From: an uncultured Clostridium sp.
GTDB taxonomy: Bacteria > Bacillota > Clostridia > Lachnospirales > Lachnospiraceae
Length of the DNA: 64,000 nucleotides
Direction of reading: 5' to 3'
Assembly: GCA_900543885.1 (NCBI GenBank)
Contig: UQTA01000001.1
Span: 107,863 to 171,862 of the forward strand
Positions 33,036 through 43,098 of the stretch are shown one piece after another (the first letter of the stretch is position 1; the number at the start of each line of letters is the position of its first letter). The position numbers were made by a program, and so were the translations under genes. The notes beneath the pieces are model-generated. The model had not been told where the DNA came from. It worked only from the letters and a program-made list of their open reading frames with translations, and ran no database searches.

Positions 33036-34331
33036 TCATTTTATAAGATCCGCCAGAAAATCATCCAAAATATTTTCCTGATAACCTGCTTTTTTCCTTT
33101 TTTTCACGCTCTCTGCTGTTTTTGCAAGGATCGGATGCTCCACAGCTTCCAGTTTTTTCAGGGATATCGTTCCAAGCAGTTCTTCCGAAATACTTTTCTC
33201 ATAATCACATTTTGACATTCTCCAGATATGAATCCGATCTCCATACTTTTTCCAAAGTCTGTCAGCGATCCGGATCCCGTCTGGATCAATATCACCGCTA
33301 TAGTAGATTTCTGCTCCGCTATCCACTAAAAATGAAATGAGCTTCACCGCCGCACTGCGCAGCTGACCGGAGGTACATAACAACGTAATATTCGTATTTT
33401 TCAAATGTTTCAGCAAATAGCTGAACACCATTTCATTTTCTACGATGTATACTCTGTCACCTTCCGGCTGCACAGCAGTCAGTTCCTGGAGATTTTCCAT
33501 TGTTACAGCATATGGTTCCTGCATCTGGCAGAATGCATCATAGGCCGGATGCCAGTTTCCTTTTATCTGGATCCTCAAACCATAAACATGTACAATGGAT
33601 GAGAGATTGTCCGGAACAATCCCATAAGAGAGCAGCACTTCCCGCCACTGATGTGCATTCTTTGGATATGTCATCTCATTCCCATAACACATTCCATGAA
33701 CCAGTAATTGCCCGGCTGTTGTTCCATGATCAAAATAATGGGGATTTCCGGAAATTTCTGCTGAAAATACAGCAAGTGGTCTTTCTTCTCCATTTGAAAT
33801 TTTATCTGCTTCTGCAATTGCTCTGCCTGCGGCAGCTAACAGCTTTCCAGCCTGTTCTCTGTTTTTCTTATACTCTCTGATCACGATCTGATAGCCATGA
33901 CTTTTCCCTGACATCATTTCGTGCAGCCACGAAACAGGAATCGAATCTGAGCCTGCATATTCTGTCAGATATTGTTCCGCTTCTTTAAAAAAATCTGCCT
34001 TTTTGCGCTCTTCCTCTATCTGTTTTTCTTTTGCGGATATGATTTTTCTGCCCCAATATGCTTCCAGCACTTTTTCAAAATCAACCGGAGCAAATTTCGT
34101 CCGCTGCAGACCTTTTTCAAATTCAGAAAAAGAAAAGCGCACTGTATCCTCATAAAACGTTTTCCCGATGATTCCACCGATCGCTTTCCGCTCTTTTTCA
34201 GAAGCATTTTTTAAGATAATGATCCCTGCGACTCTTCCGTAAGATTTCCACTTCTTTTCAAATTCCAGAAAGCATCGGCTAAAGGCTGTCTGGCCTTTAA
34301 AATATGCGGCACACATTTCATTATTGTTCAT
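33036..34331 (-). CDS. jetD: Wadjet nuclease subunit JetD (DUF2399 type)
   Basis: 431 residues from the ATG seven bases after GAGAGG; the frame overlaps jetC by 11 bp. JetD is the topoisomerase VI-like nuclease of the Wadjet complex and cuts circular DNA after loop extrusion by JetABC. The C-terminal Toprim domain shows YIVENEMVFSYLL (the conserved Glu) and EIYYSGDIDPDGIRIADRLW (the DxD motif). The N-terminal 200 residues form the arm and winged-helix region typical of DUF2399 proteins. All catalytic acids are present, so the nuclease should be active. Confidence 0.93.
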   Translation of the reverse strand: MNNNEMCAAYFKGQTAFSRCFLEFEKKWKSYGRVAGIIILKNASEKERKAIGGIIGKTFYEDTVRFSFSEFEKGLQRTKFAPVDFEKVLEAYWGRKIISAKEKQIEEERKKADFFKEAEQYLTEYAGSDSIPVSWLHEMMSGKSHGYQIVIREYKKNREQAGKLLAAAGRAIAEADKISNGEERPLAVFSAEISGNPHYFDHGTTAGQLLVHGMCYGNEMTYPKNAHQWREVLLSYGIVPDNLSSIVHVYGLRIQIKGNWHPAYDAFCQMQEPYAVTMENLQELTAVQPEGDRVYIVENEMVFSYLLKHLKNTNITLLCTSGQLRSAAVKLISFLVDSGAEIYYSGDIDPDGIRIADRLWKKYGDRIHIWRMSKCDYEKSISEELLGTISLKKLEAVEHPILAKTAESVKKRKKAGYQENILDDFLADLIK

Positions 34332-37300
34332 CCAGTATCCTCTCATGTCCATTCCAGGTATACCGGATCACAGATACTACCTGTGAATTTTCCGGACGAT
34401 GCAGTTCTGCAATGCGAAGCTTTTTCACCGTTTCAAAACATCCCCACAATGCCTGTGAATTCATAATATAGTCAAAATCCAGTTTATCTACCAGTTCAAA
34501 CATACTGCTGATATTTCTGTCATCCACACCAGCAAAGGCTTCATCCAATGCGATCATTCTTGGATGATCTGCATTTTCAGCCTTTTGATACTGCGCATTT
34601 ACCGCTCCAAACAGCGGAACATACATTGCCATTGCTTTCTCACCACCACTGAAACGGTTGAAAGCCGCATTGGTCAACGGTTTTCTGGTCTCATCTCCAC
34701 GTTTGTAAAACATCTGAAATGCAAACCATTTTCGATAATCCAATGCATCTCTCACTAATTCCATATAGTTGATGATCGTTCCTGCTTCTTCCAGCCTGGT
34801 TTTCTCTGTACGGATCTTACTTCTAAAATGCCCCGCCACTTTTTCAATATCATCCATGGTAAGAAGTTCCCTGTCTCGAAGGAGGATCTGCTCCAGTTCT
34901 GCTGTATCCAGTTCTTTCTCCCCATCTCCCTTGCAGGGTTTCCATTCCAGGGAAAAACTAAGTCCCATAGAAGTGTCCATCTCTTTCATAAGCTTTGACA
35001 TATCCAATGTCCACTTCCGGCTCTCTGCAATACGGTCTGTAAGCTGCTGGCTGATCGTCTGGGACAGAATATCCTCAAAAAGTTCCCTGTCTTTTTTCTG
35101 TATCAGCAGTTCTGTCTCTTCAATTGCTGTTTTCAAAATATTGTAGAACTCTTCAAGATATACTTTCTTTCCATTCCAGACGGAAATGATCCGAACTCGT
35201 TTTCGCACTGCATCTCCATTTTCTGTATCACCAAAACATTCTTCCATGGAAGTTCCGTAACTGGCAAGACTTCCATTATGCTGTAAATATACATTATGCA
35301 AAGCCTGCAAAAATTCAGCCGGTTCCCTGTTTTTGTCACTTTCCCGCAATATTTTCATTGCTTCTTTGGCGCATTCAAAAACAGTTCTTCCTTCCCGGTT
35401 CATTATCATTTTCAGATTCAGCTCTTCCTCAAAGTAATTTCTAAGGGCCGTCTCTTCTATGATTGATTGCTGCAGTTTTTCTCTCTGTTCCGGCAGATCT
35501 GCCTGTAATCCCCTCAATCTTTCTTTCAGTGTTATGATACGGTTGTTTAGCTCTTCTAATCTCTGCTTAATCCTATCCAGATCCATTTCCAACTGTTTCA
35601 GACGTTTTGCCTTTTCAATCAGCTCAGGACTGTTCAGATATTCCTCCAGCTGCCGGATCTGGATCTCACATTCTTTTGCTCTTGTACTATATCTTTTCTT
35701 TTCCTCAAAAGCCTCATCCAGATCATCACTGTATCTTTCAATCTGATCCTGTTTATCTATGCAGCTGCTCTGATCCGCCTGTATATAAAACAATTCCTGC
35801 TTTATGCTCTGCCAGGTTTTACCATATTCTTCCGCTGCATCCCAGGCTTCTTCATAGGCCTGCACGTTTCTTTCATATGGCAATATCTTGCATATTTTCA
35901 AGACTTCCTGATACTGACGGTTCTTCTGAACAGCAAGACGGCTTTCTTCATCCTGTCTTTTCAGGTATTCGCCTTCCAGTCTTTCCAATTCATGCTCCCG
36001 GTCGTTTTTCTCTGCCATCGCTGTATAGATTTTTGAAAAATCAGGAATTTTCGTATATTCATCCTGCAGCTGATCCATACATTTCTGAACATACTCAATC
36101 TCACCTGTCAGATCATCGATCATTTTCCGGATACTTTCGGCCTGCTGCTGCAATTCATGTATTTTTTGCTCTTTTTTACGCTTTCTTGCCAGATATCCTA
36201 CGTATTCAGCTGTTTCTTTGTCTGCCTTTCCAGTTAAGATTCCTTGTCTGAAGCTGCCATCTTCACCAAAATAGATTCCCTGGGTCGTTCCTTCTTTTTC
36301 ATAAATATTACTGAGGATCTTTAACACCGCTTCTCTCAGAGTTTCCGGCACTTCTTCACTGACCGTCAATTTTGAAAAATCACTATTTCCAAATACTTCT
36401 GCCTGCAGCACAACGTCCAAAAATTCCTTATGATCTGCTTTGATCTTTTCAAAATCCTTCTGTGTCACAACCAGTGCATCCAACATTCCGGATGTCTGCA
36501 GCTGTGCCTCCAGTCTTGCGCAGGATATCTCGTCCAGATCCTTTGCAAATTCGACCGTTCTGTAAAACGGGATCGCGGTAATACCTGCGTTTTTAAGCAT
36601 TTCTCTGGATCTTACAGTTGTCTTATCCCGCTCAGGCTCCAGTTCTTTCTGATCCTGTATCTGTTTTTGCTGCTTTTCTATTTCTTTCAGGTTCTCTGTC
36701 TGCAGATTCCGCTGATACTGTTTCTTGCTTTTTTCATCCATAAACAGCTGACGCTGACTTTCATAATCTTTGCGAAGGCTTTCCCGTATTTTTGTCTCAT
36801 CTGCCACAGAACTATACTGTCTTACCTGCTGTTCTGCCTGCAGAAGGATTTCCTGTTTCGGATGCCACTGTGTGGATATTTCTGCCTGGTGAAAAAGTGT
36901 CATGATCCATTCATCAATCCGGTCTGTGACCTGTTCCAGTGCAGCTTTAAATTTCTGTTCGCCTTCTAATTTCTGCTTTTTGGTCTCTTCCAGCAGTCTG
37001 GCTGCTTCCTCATACTGCCCGGATATTTCTTCATATCTCTGAAGTGCTGATTTTCCCTCAGTCAGCTGACGTTTCAGCATTTGAAGTCTCTCTGCGATCT
37101 CATCCTTTTCTTCATATTTTTCCAGACTGATCTTCTGCTTTGCTTTTTCATGCAGATCCCATTGTAAGATTTCCTGTTGTTCATCCAGTTCTTCTCTCTG
37201 CTCTTTTAGAGAATCCCTGCGAAGTTCCAGATTCTCCTGCAATTTTTTCAGGTTCTTTTCCTCTTCCCAGATCCGTTCTTTACCATCTTCAATTTTTTTA

Positions 37301-38364
37301 TTCCAACGCTGTTCTCCCTCTGCAGCCTCAGAATATTCCCCCTTTAGTTTCTCCAGTTTTCGGTCTGCTTTTTCCAGCTCCGGATCCAGAAGCCCATTAC
37401 GCTCCGTATCTTTTAATTTCTTCTCTTCTGTCAGTTTTTCTGTCTCCTGAACTGCTTCTCTTTGTTCCTCTTCTGCTTTTTTCTGCTTTTCTTCCTGTTC
37501 TGACAGTTTCTCCTGTGCTTTTTCCACTTCCTGCTTTTTATTCAGATAACCGGATGCTTTCTTTGCCAGCATATACTGATTGTAGCGGATATATTCATTC
37601 TGGATGATCTTTACATCGCCAAATGCACGGTTCAGCATCTCCAGGCTGTCCTGGATCTCATCCATCTTTTCCATGGCATCTACCATGGGCCGCAGGTCTT
37701 CATCCGTCAAAGTTTGCAGGGAATCATTGAGAATGTCATAAACTTTTGTAGGCTTAAATTCTTTAGAAAGTTTGGGTGCCCTTACTTTTACAAGGAGTTT
37801 AATAAACTGCTCATACTGTTCATCTTTTCGAAAACCAAAGATATATTGATTTACATGTTTCTTATATTCCGCCTGACTGTCTGTAAAGAAATTATTATCT
37901 CCCAGCTCTGTTTTCATTTCCCGTTTATCACGGGGAATTTTATTGGAACCAACTTCTTTATACAGCCACAGATCATATCCGATCCGCCGCCCATCCAGGA
38001 TCACAAATCCCCAGAAATCCATAGGCTTTCCCCGTTTTGCCTTTTGCCCGATCCCAATGGTACGGTATTCTTCTGATCCGTTCTTTTTAAACTCTAAAAA
38101 CAGATAACCGGTAGATTCATCCTTACCTTCTTCTCCCAGAAAATAATATTCCATCCGGCGGTCACTGGAACCAAATGGATCTAATCGGCTGGGTGTACGG
38201 TCTCCATCTAACACAAAGGGAATGAAGCTTTGGGTCGTAATTGATTTTCCAGAAGCATTCTGGCCGCGTAAAAGCAGCTTTCCATCTTCAAATTCAAAAT
38301 CCTCTTCATCATATAACCAGAAATTCACAAAACCGATCCGGTTCATCTTCCAGCGTTCTTTCAT
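34321..38364 (-). CDS. jetC: Wadjet SMC-like ATPase JetC (TIGR02680 type)
   Basis: 1347 residues. Walker A is GQNASGKS at residues 34-41. The ABC signature FSGGEKAMAMY starts at 1238, and Walker B RMIALDEAFAGVD follows at about 1269. Between them are long coiled coils (about 270-520 and 760-1010) rich in Glu, Lys and Gln, around a central hinge-like region. This is the MukB/SbcC-like motor that extrudes plasmid DNA. It overlaps jetB by 4 bp (ATGA), and AGGAGG lies 9 bp before the start. No frameshift or missing motif is seen. Confidence 0.95.
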   Translation of the reverse strand: MKERWKMNRIGFVNFWLYDEEDFEFEDGKLLLRGQNASGKSITTQSFIPFVLDGDRTPSRLDPFGSSDRRMEYYFLGEEGKDESTGYLFLEFKKNGSEEYRTIGIGQKAKRGKPMDFWGFVILDGRRIGYDLWLYKEVGSNKIPRDKREMKTELGDNNFFTDSQAEYKKHVNQYIFGFRKDEQYEQFIKLLVKVRAPKLSKEFKPTKVYDILNDSLQTLTDEDLRPMVDAMEKMDEIQDSLEMLNRAFGDVKIIQNEYIRYNQYMLAKKASGYLNKKQEVEKAQEKLSEQEEKQKKAEEEQREAVQETEKLTEEKKLKDTERNGLLDPELEKADRKLEKLKGEYSEAAEGEQRWNKKIEDGKERIWEEEKNLKKLQENLELRRDSLKEQREELDEQQEILQWDLHEKAKQKISLEKYEEKDEIAERLQMLKRQLTEGKSALQRYEEISGQYEEAARLLEETKKQKLEGEQKFKAALEQVTDRIDEWIMTLFHQAEISTQWHPKQEILLQAEQQVRQYSSVADETKIRESLRKDYESQRQLFMDEKSKKQYQRNLQTENLKEIEKQQKQIQDQKELEPERDKTTVRSREMLKNAGITAIPFYRTVEFAKDLDEISCARLEAQLQTSGMLDALVVTQKDFEKIKADHKEFLDVVLQAEVFGNSDFSKLTVSEEVPETLREAVLKILSNIYEKEGTTQGIYFGEDGSFRQGILTGKADKETAEYVGYLARKRKKEQKIHELQQQAESIRKMIDDLTGEIEYVQKCMDQLQDEYTKIPDFSKIYTAMAEKNDREHELERLEGEYLKRQDEESRLAVQKNRQYQEVLKICKILPYERNVQAYEEAWDAAEEYGKTWQSIKQELFYIQADQSSCIDKQDQIERYSDDLDEAFEEKKRYSTRAKECEIQIRQLEEYLNSPELIEKAKRLKQLEMDLDRIKQRLEELNNRIITLKERLRGLQADLPEQREKLQQSIIEETALRNYFEEELNLKMIMNREGRTVFECAKEAMKILRESDKNREPAEFLQALHNVYLQHNGSLASYGTSMEECFGDTENGDAVRKRVRIISVWNGKKVYLEEFYNILKTAIEETELLIQKKDRELFEDILSQTISQQLTDRIAESRKWTLDMSKLMKEMDTSMGLSFSLEWKPCKGDGEKELDTAELEQILLRDRELLTMDDIEKVAGHFRSKIRTEKTRLEEAGTIINYMELVRDALDYRKWFAFQMFYKRGDETRKPLTNAAFNRFSGGEKAMAMYVPLFGAVNAQYQKAENADHPRMIALDEAFAGVDDRNISSMFELVDKLDFDYIMNSQALWGCFETVKKLRIAELHRPENSQVVSVIRYTWNGHERILDEQ

Positions 38365-39497
38365 TCCCCTTTGCCTCCTTGGTAATCTGCAGGATATTGT
38401 CCGGTCAGTCTTCCTGCTCCTGGTAATATAATAACCATTTCGCCTTCACAACGAATCAGCATCCAGTCTTTCATATATTTCAGGATCGTCTCAACAAGCC
38501 TGTCCTTATCCATTTCACGATATTCTTTGCTCCATGCTTCTTTCCATTGCTGTCTGCAGTTAATGACAAGTTCTTCAAACATCTGCCTTGGCATAGAAAT
38601 ACATTCATTTTCTTGTAATTTTAGTCGTCCATCCTCTATTTGTTCCTGAATGTGGGCACAGATCAGCAGAATGCTTTCTGCTATCTGCGCATCCCGCGGA
38701 TGTACCAGTCCATAACAGTCATCCCCGTCAAGAGTGAGAAATGCAGCATTTCGGTAGATATCCAGATTGCCGCCTATATTTTCCTGCAGATATCTGCCAA
38801 CCCACTGCCTTTGATTTTTCAGATACAAAGCATCTGCATCATCTGATGTATCCCAGTAAAACGCTGGACAAACTGCCAGCTGTCTGTATACACGATGAAT
38901 ACGTACCGCTCCCCGGTTCTCCTGAACTTCTTCAAAATCTGTTTTTTCAAAATCCTTCCAGGATTGATAGCCAGAAATATCTGTTGTGAAACTGCTGGCA
39001 AAATATTTTGAATATCCGGTATTTTCATACAGGACTTCCTGCCCGGCTTCCTGACTGAAGGATTCACTTTTTCCTTCATATACTCTCAGCATCTGCAGCC
39101 GTTCCATATACTGCAATACCCGCACCAGCGACTTTCTCTGGGTAAACGAAGTCCAGTCCACCGTCATATAATTCCTTAACTGGGTTTCTACATAATCGAT
39201 CAGCTCTGATAAAAGAAACTGCTTTCCCTCTTCTGTATCTTCCAGATACATCAGTACCACGCATAAAATACAATAATCCCTGATATCCGTAAATTCACTG
39301 ATCCCCATAAACGCTTCCGCATGGGCCGGCCGCTTTTCCAGTTTCAGCAGCTTTTCCGTATGGATCAGTTTCCACCCCAGCTGTTCTCTGACGAAACGCT
39401 GAAAATTAGGAATATCCCGTTTTACTTTATAAAAAGTCTCTTTATCACTGTCTCTGCTGACCCAGAAATTTTCCATTAATGTTCTGATCTCATTCAT
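38361..39497 (-). CDS. jetB: Wadjet subunit JetB (DUF2398 type)
   Basis: 378 residues of the TIGR02678/DUF2398 family. It is mostly helical with winged-helix segments (DIPNFQRFVREQLGWKLIHT, LSELIDYVETQLRNYM, FTQRKSLVRVLQYMERLQML), consistent with a KITE-type subunit that binds the kleisin and the SMC heads. It overlaps jetA by 4 bp and jetC by 4 bp, showing tight translational coupling. AHAEAFMGISEFTDIRDY is a recognisable family stretch. Confidence 0.92.
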   Translation of the reverse strand: MNEIRTLMENFWVSRDSDKETFYKVKRDIPNFQRFVREQLGWKLIHTEKLLKLEKRPAHAEAFMGISEFTDIRDYCILCVVLMYLEDTEEGKQFLLSELIDYVETQLRNYMTVDWTSFTQRKSLVRVLQYMERLQMLRVYEGKSESFSQEAGQEVLYENTGYSKYFASSFTTDISGYQSWKDFEKTDFEEVQENRGAVRIHRVYRQLAVCPAFYWDTSDDADALYLKNQRQWVGRYLQENIGGNLDIYRNAAFLTLDGDDCYGLVHPRDAQIAESILLICAHIQEQIEDGRLKLQENECISMPRQMFEELVINCRQQWKEAWSKEYREMDKDRLVETILKYMKDWMLIRCEGEMVIILPGAGRLTGQYPADYQGGKGE

Positions 39498-40969
39498 GCG
39501 TTCTTAAACTCCAATACATAATCCGGCATTCGTAAATCTCCATCCTCGCATTTCATAACACAGGTTCCTTCTCCTTTAACCAGATGATATTCCTGTCCAT
39601 ATTCTGTCCGCCCTATCTTCTGTGAACTCATATTAGCCTGTGTGATCCACTGCAAAAAAATCACTCTTGCATCTTCTGAAACAATTTCCTCAATATCCGC
39701 AAATCGTATTTTTCCGTTTTTGATATAGCGGCGCGCCAGTTCTCTCTGTCTGTGCGCCTGCCGCAGATAATTCTCACGCTGTGCTCTTTTTTCCAGTGAT
39801 TTATCAGAAAAACCGATTCTGTCTTTTCGTTCCCGATAGCTTCTTGTATGGGGTTTCAGCAGAAACATAGCTGGATCTTCCTGATAAACACTTTTATTAA
39901 TACTGTCACCATCTCTTGGAACATTGACTTTATAATGTTCTATCTGCTGAACACCAAAAACATGGGCCGAAAGTTTGTGGGCTTCCTCTATATTTTCACA
40001 CTCCAGAAACAATTCCAGGAATTTTTTATAGTCATCTTTTCTGCTGATCCCCCAGTTCTGTATCTGCACGATCAGCGCCGCATTCTGAATGATATTTCGT
40101 ATAATATCGTTGGTGATCTTTAATACTTTTTTCGCTTCACATTCCTGCCCTTTATGATCCACAAACCAGTTTCTCAAAGAGTCCCATTTTCCAAAGACAT
40201 TTTCCCATATACTGGGTTCTGTACTCCCATTGGTTTCTAGAAGGGCATGGGGAATATCCAGTTCACTTTGCACTACCTTTTCCAGGATCTGGTTTTCCAT
40301 AAGCTCCCTGTTCTTTTCCAGCAGCTGTTCCATCCTCTTGGCATGGCGCTGCAGTTCCTGGACAAACTCGTTCAGATATTTAATAAATTTATCCTTATGA
40401 ACCATAAACTCCAGTGATTTCATCAGTTTTTCTGATTTTCCGGAATAAAAATCTCTTAGATAATCCTGGTAATTCTGATTCAAGCGCTTAAAATCCTCCT
40501 GGAGCATCTGCCACCATTCATTTACAGTGCGAAGTGGCGCATCCTCCATATCCGGGATCTCCTCCAGGCTTTTTTCCAAACGGACAAAAAAGTTTGTTGA
40601 CAGATTTCCAGACTCAAAAAACAGATTTTCCAGCCGCACCGTCAGACGCTCAATCTCAACTGCATACTCTGACATAGTATATCGGTACTGCTTATTTTTG
40701 TAATCTGCGATCGTATACACTTTCCCCGGATCCTGTATGGGGGTGAGATTTTTCCATTTTACAAGTGCTTCCAGATCCTGTATCATCTGCTCCATAGAAT
40801 ATTCTTCAAATGCTTCATCTTCCTTCATCAGACGAAAGATATCTTCTTTATACAGCTGGAAATGCATTTTTTCATATTCCCGGAAAAAGCATCTCATAAT
40901 TTTTCGATATACAGGTGCATTTTGTACGGATAAATACGAGGTTTCATTAATCTGTTCAAATCGTTCCAT
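39494..40969 (-). CDS. jetA: Wadjet kleisin-like subunit JetA (DUF2397 type)
   Basis: 491 residues of the TIGR02677/DUF2397 family, the kleisin-like bridge of the Wadjet motor. The N-terminal winged helix (APVYRKIMRCFFREYEKMHFQLYKED) and the long helical middle (LTVRLENLFFESGNLSTNF) fit the family, and the C-terminus is a second winged-helix region. It is the first gene of jetABCD. Its ribosome site is weak (GGAATGG), and the 247 bp before the divergent ATPase gene contain no obvious strong leftward promoter, so expression may be low or induced. Confidence 0.93.
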   Translation of the reverse strand: MERFEQINETSYLSVQNAPVYRKIMRCFFREYEKMHFQLYKEDIFRLMKEDEAFEEYSMEQMIQDLEALVKWKNLTPIQDPGKVYTIADYKNKQYRYTMSEYAVEIERLTVRLENLFFESGNLSTNFFVRLEKSLEEIPDMEDAPLRTVNEWWQMLQEDFKRLNQNYQDYLRDFYSGKSEKLMKSLEFMVHKDKFIKYLNEFVQELQRHAKRMEQLLEKNRELMENQILEKVVQSELDIPHALLETNGSTEPSIWENVFGKWDSLRNWFVDHKGQECEAKKVLKITNDIIRNIIQNAALIVQIQNWGISRKDDYKKFLELFLECENIEEAHKLSAHVFGVQQIEHYKVNVPRDGDSINKSVYQEDPAMFLLKPHTRSYRERKDRIGFSDKSLEKRAQRENYLRQAHRQRELARRYIKNGKIRFADIEEIVSEDARVIFLQWITQANMSSQKIGRTEYGQEYHLVKGEGTCVMKCEDGDLRMPDYVLEFKNA

Positions 40970-41155
40970 AACTATTTTCCATTCCGTTTCTGGCTTTTTT
41001 CATCAGTTCCATATTGGTCGGCAATTATAGAGATATTGTACCATTTTCATTCCTATTTCTCAATATGTACACTGCACATACCATAAAGTTTAACTGATAT
41101 TTTTGTCGGATTTTGTTTTTTATCAGTTATAACTTATAATTTTGGTTTTTTAACA

Positions 41156-41184
41156 TTGAGATTCAGCTGTAAATATGCTATACT
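41156..41184 (+). promoter_or_regulatory. Promoter of the DUF4143 ATPase gene
   Basis: TTGAGA (41156-41161), a 17-bp spacer and TATACT (41179-41184) lie 32 bp before the ATG. The gene is divergent from jetA. Confidence 0.78.
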
Positions 41185-41216
41185 ATGACCAATCATGGAA
41201 AGGGGAACTAAAATCT

Positions 41217-42431
41217 ATGATCAAACGTGAACTGTATATGAGCCGCATTCGTCCATTTATCGGATCAGATCTTATCAAAGTTATGACCGGTATTCGCCGC
41301 TGCGGAAAATCGGTCATGTTGGAACTGATCAAGCAGGAACTCACAGAGTCAGGTGTCAGCCCAACACAGTTTATTTCCATTAACTTTGAAGATATGAACT
41401 ATTCTCATCTGCAAACTGCGCGTGCTTTGCATGATGAGATCACGCAGAGAGCCGCCGCAATGAAAGGCAAAGTCTATCTGTTTTTTGATGAAATACAGGA
41501 AGTCAAAGATTGGGAAAAATGCATCAATTCTTTCCGCGTTTCTCTGAATTGTGATATCTACATCACTGGTTCAAATGCGAAGCTGCTGTCCGGTGAGCTT
41601 GCAACTTACTTGGGCGGACGTTATGTGGAGTTTGTCATCTACCCATTCTCATTTGGGGAATTTATGGAGCTGTACCGTTCGATTGCCCCCAATGAAACAA
41701 TCCCTCAGTATTTCCAAAAGTACCTGCTTGCCGGAGGTATGCCTTATCTTGCGAATCTCCAATATGCAGACGCTCCATCCAGGCAATATCTTCATGACCT
41801 GTTCAACTCGGTCCAGCTCAAGGACATTGTAAAGCGGAATAAAATTCGGGATGTTGACTTGTTAGAGCGAATCATTGCTTATGTGATCGCCAACGTGGGA
41901 ACAACCTTTTCTGCCACCTCTCTCGCTAAGTTTCTGAAAAACGAGCAGCGCACGGTTGCTCCAGAAACGATTCTCAACTATATCAAATACTGCTGCGAGG
42001 CATATTTGTTCTATCAGGTAAAGCGTGAAGATTTACAGGGCAAACAAATTCTCGCCTCCAATGAGAAATACTATATTGCTGATCACGGCATCCGTGAAGC
42101 TGTCTTTGGCGGCAATATGCGCGATATCAATCTCATTTTGGAGAATATTGTGTATCTTGAATTGCTGCGTCGCGGCTATAAAGTAACTGTCGGCAAAACA
42201 GGCGATAAAGAAATTGATTTTGTATGCAGCATGCGCAGTGAAAAGCTGTATGTTCAGGTCACTTATCTGCTGGCATCGGATGAAACAATCAATCGCGAAT
42301 TTGGTGCATACGATAACATCCGCGACAACTTCCCAAAATATGTTGTTTCTCTTGATGAATTCGATATGAGCCGAAATGGTATTAAGCACCGTAATATTCG
42401 CGATTTTCTCTTGGCTGAGGAATGGAACTGA
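41217..42431 (+). CDS. AAA-type ATPase with DUF4143 domain
   Basis: 404 residues from the ATG after AAAGGGG. The AAA_14 domain has Walker A MTGIRRCGKS (about 22-31) and Walker B VYLFFDEIQEV, followed by ITGSNAKLLSGELATYLGGRYVEF. The C-terminal DUF4143 region (about 200-400) ends in VTVGKTGDKEIDFVCSMRSEKLYVQV, a PD-(D/E)xK-like nuclease pattern. Such stand-alone ATPases are common near mobile DNA, and their role is not settled; some act with toxin or defence genes. It lies between the Wadjet operon and an IS3 element, and is divergent from jetA. Confidence 0.88.
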   Translation: MIKRELYMSRIRPFIGSDLIKVMTGIRRCGKSVMLELIKQELTESGVSPTQFISINFEDMNYSHLQTARALHDEITQRAAAMKGKVYLFFDEIQEVKDWEKCINSFRVSLNCDIYITGSNAKLLSGELATYLGGRYVEFVIYPFSFGEFMELYRSIAPNETIPQYFQKYLLAGGMPYLANLQYADAPSRQYLHDLFNSVQLKDIVKRNKIRDVDLLERIIAYVIANVGTTFSATSLAKFLKNEQRTVAPETILNYIKYCCEAYLFYQVKREDLQGKQILASNEKYYIADHGIREAVFGGNMRDINLILENIVYLELLRRGYKVTVGKTGDKEIDFVCSMRSEKLYVQVTYLLASDETINREFGAYDNIRDNFPKYVVSLDEFDMSRNGIKHRNIRDFLLAEEWN

Positions 42432-42480
42432 AAAAAGCCTGGCATCACATTAAACAGCGCGATGCTCACGAGAATCTAAC

Positions 42481-42522
42481 AAAAAAAGGGCAAGAAGCTC
42501 CACCACAGAACTTCCTGCCCTT
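42481..42522. terminator. Bidirectional terminator
   Basis: GGGCAAGAAG and CTTCCTGCCC form a stem with one wobble pair. Seven A lie on the left (T on the minus strand) and a T/C-rich run on the right. It ends the rightward ATPase gene and the leftward thioesterase fragment. Confidence 0.75.
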
Positions 42523-42547
42523 CTTCTCTATCGACTTTTAATCGTAT

Positions 42548-42832
42548 TTACCCTCTCTGGATCTTATGGGGTTTTCCGTTTTCATCTACGGCGACAAAGA
42601 TAAACGTAGCTTCTGCCGTCTGGATCTGGGTATCTTCTCTATAATCTGTATCCATCATAACAGTTATTTTAATCTTTAAAGAAGAATTTCCCACATGGAC
42701 TACCTGGGCTGTAAGATCCAGGAAACTTTCTAAAACATTTGACTTATCCAGATTGGTCACTTTTCCCTTCCGGCTTTTTGCCAGTTTAAAGGCTGTGCCA
42801 GCTAACTTTAGCCGAGCAAAAAATGCCTCCAT
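42548..42832 (-). pseudogene. Acyl-CoA thioesterase fragment (hotdog fold)
   Basis: 94 codons matching the C-terminal two thirds of a hotdog acyl-CoA thioesterase. The visible stretches are AKSRKGKVTNLDKSNVLESF, DLTAQVVHVGNSSLKIKITV and TAEATFIFVAVDENGKP. The N-terminal strand and helix carrying the catalytic Asp region are missing or replaced by MEAFFARLKLAG. An unrelated fragment overlaps it upstream in another frame. It is probably inactive and was broken when mobile elements entered the region. Confidence 0.6.
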
Positions 42833-42839
42833 ATTTTTT

Positions 42840-43019
42840 TATATTCTTGATTTTCTCTTTATATTCTCTCGGAACCTTCAGCTCATCGTTTAGCTTATCA
42901 CCAATTCTCAGAACATCTACTTCTCCATAATACAAATTCAAGGCTGCCTTTACCGCTGCATTGTTTCCTATCTGTCTTGCATGGTAAGGAACCAAGTTCA
43001 GCAAATCGTCTTCTGGTGT
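42840..43019 (-). other. Unrecognised ORF fragment cut by the IS3 element
   Basis: Leftward from the IS left end, one frame stays open for about 60 codons (LNLVPYHARQIGNNAAVKAA, then LNLYYGEVDVLRIGDKLNDEL and VPREYKEKIKNIKKYGG). It has no start of its own, so it looks like the 3' part of a gene interrupted or truncated at 43020. I do not recognise the family. Confidence 0.4.
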
Positions 43020-43098
43020 TGTACAATAAAAGTTGACACCCTATTCTCAAGGATTTTGATATATAATCATAATCAATACGAGAACAGGAGAAAAAATT

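Noticed and set aside
42786..43004. Intact 72-residue protein overlapping the thioesterase fragment
   Set aside because: Only its first part is non-overlapping, it has no ribosome site, and it continues into the IS boundary, so I treat it as a gene fragment.
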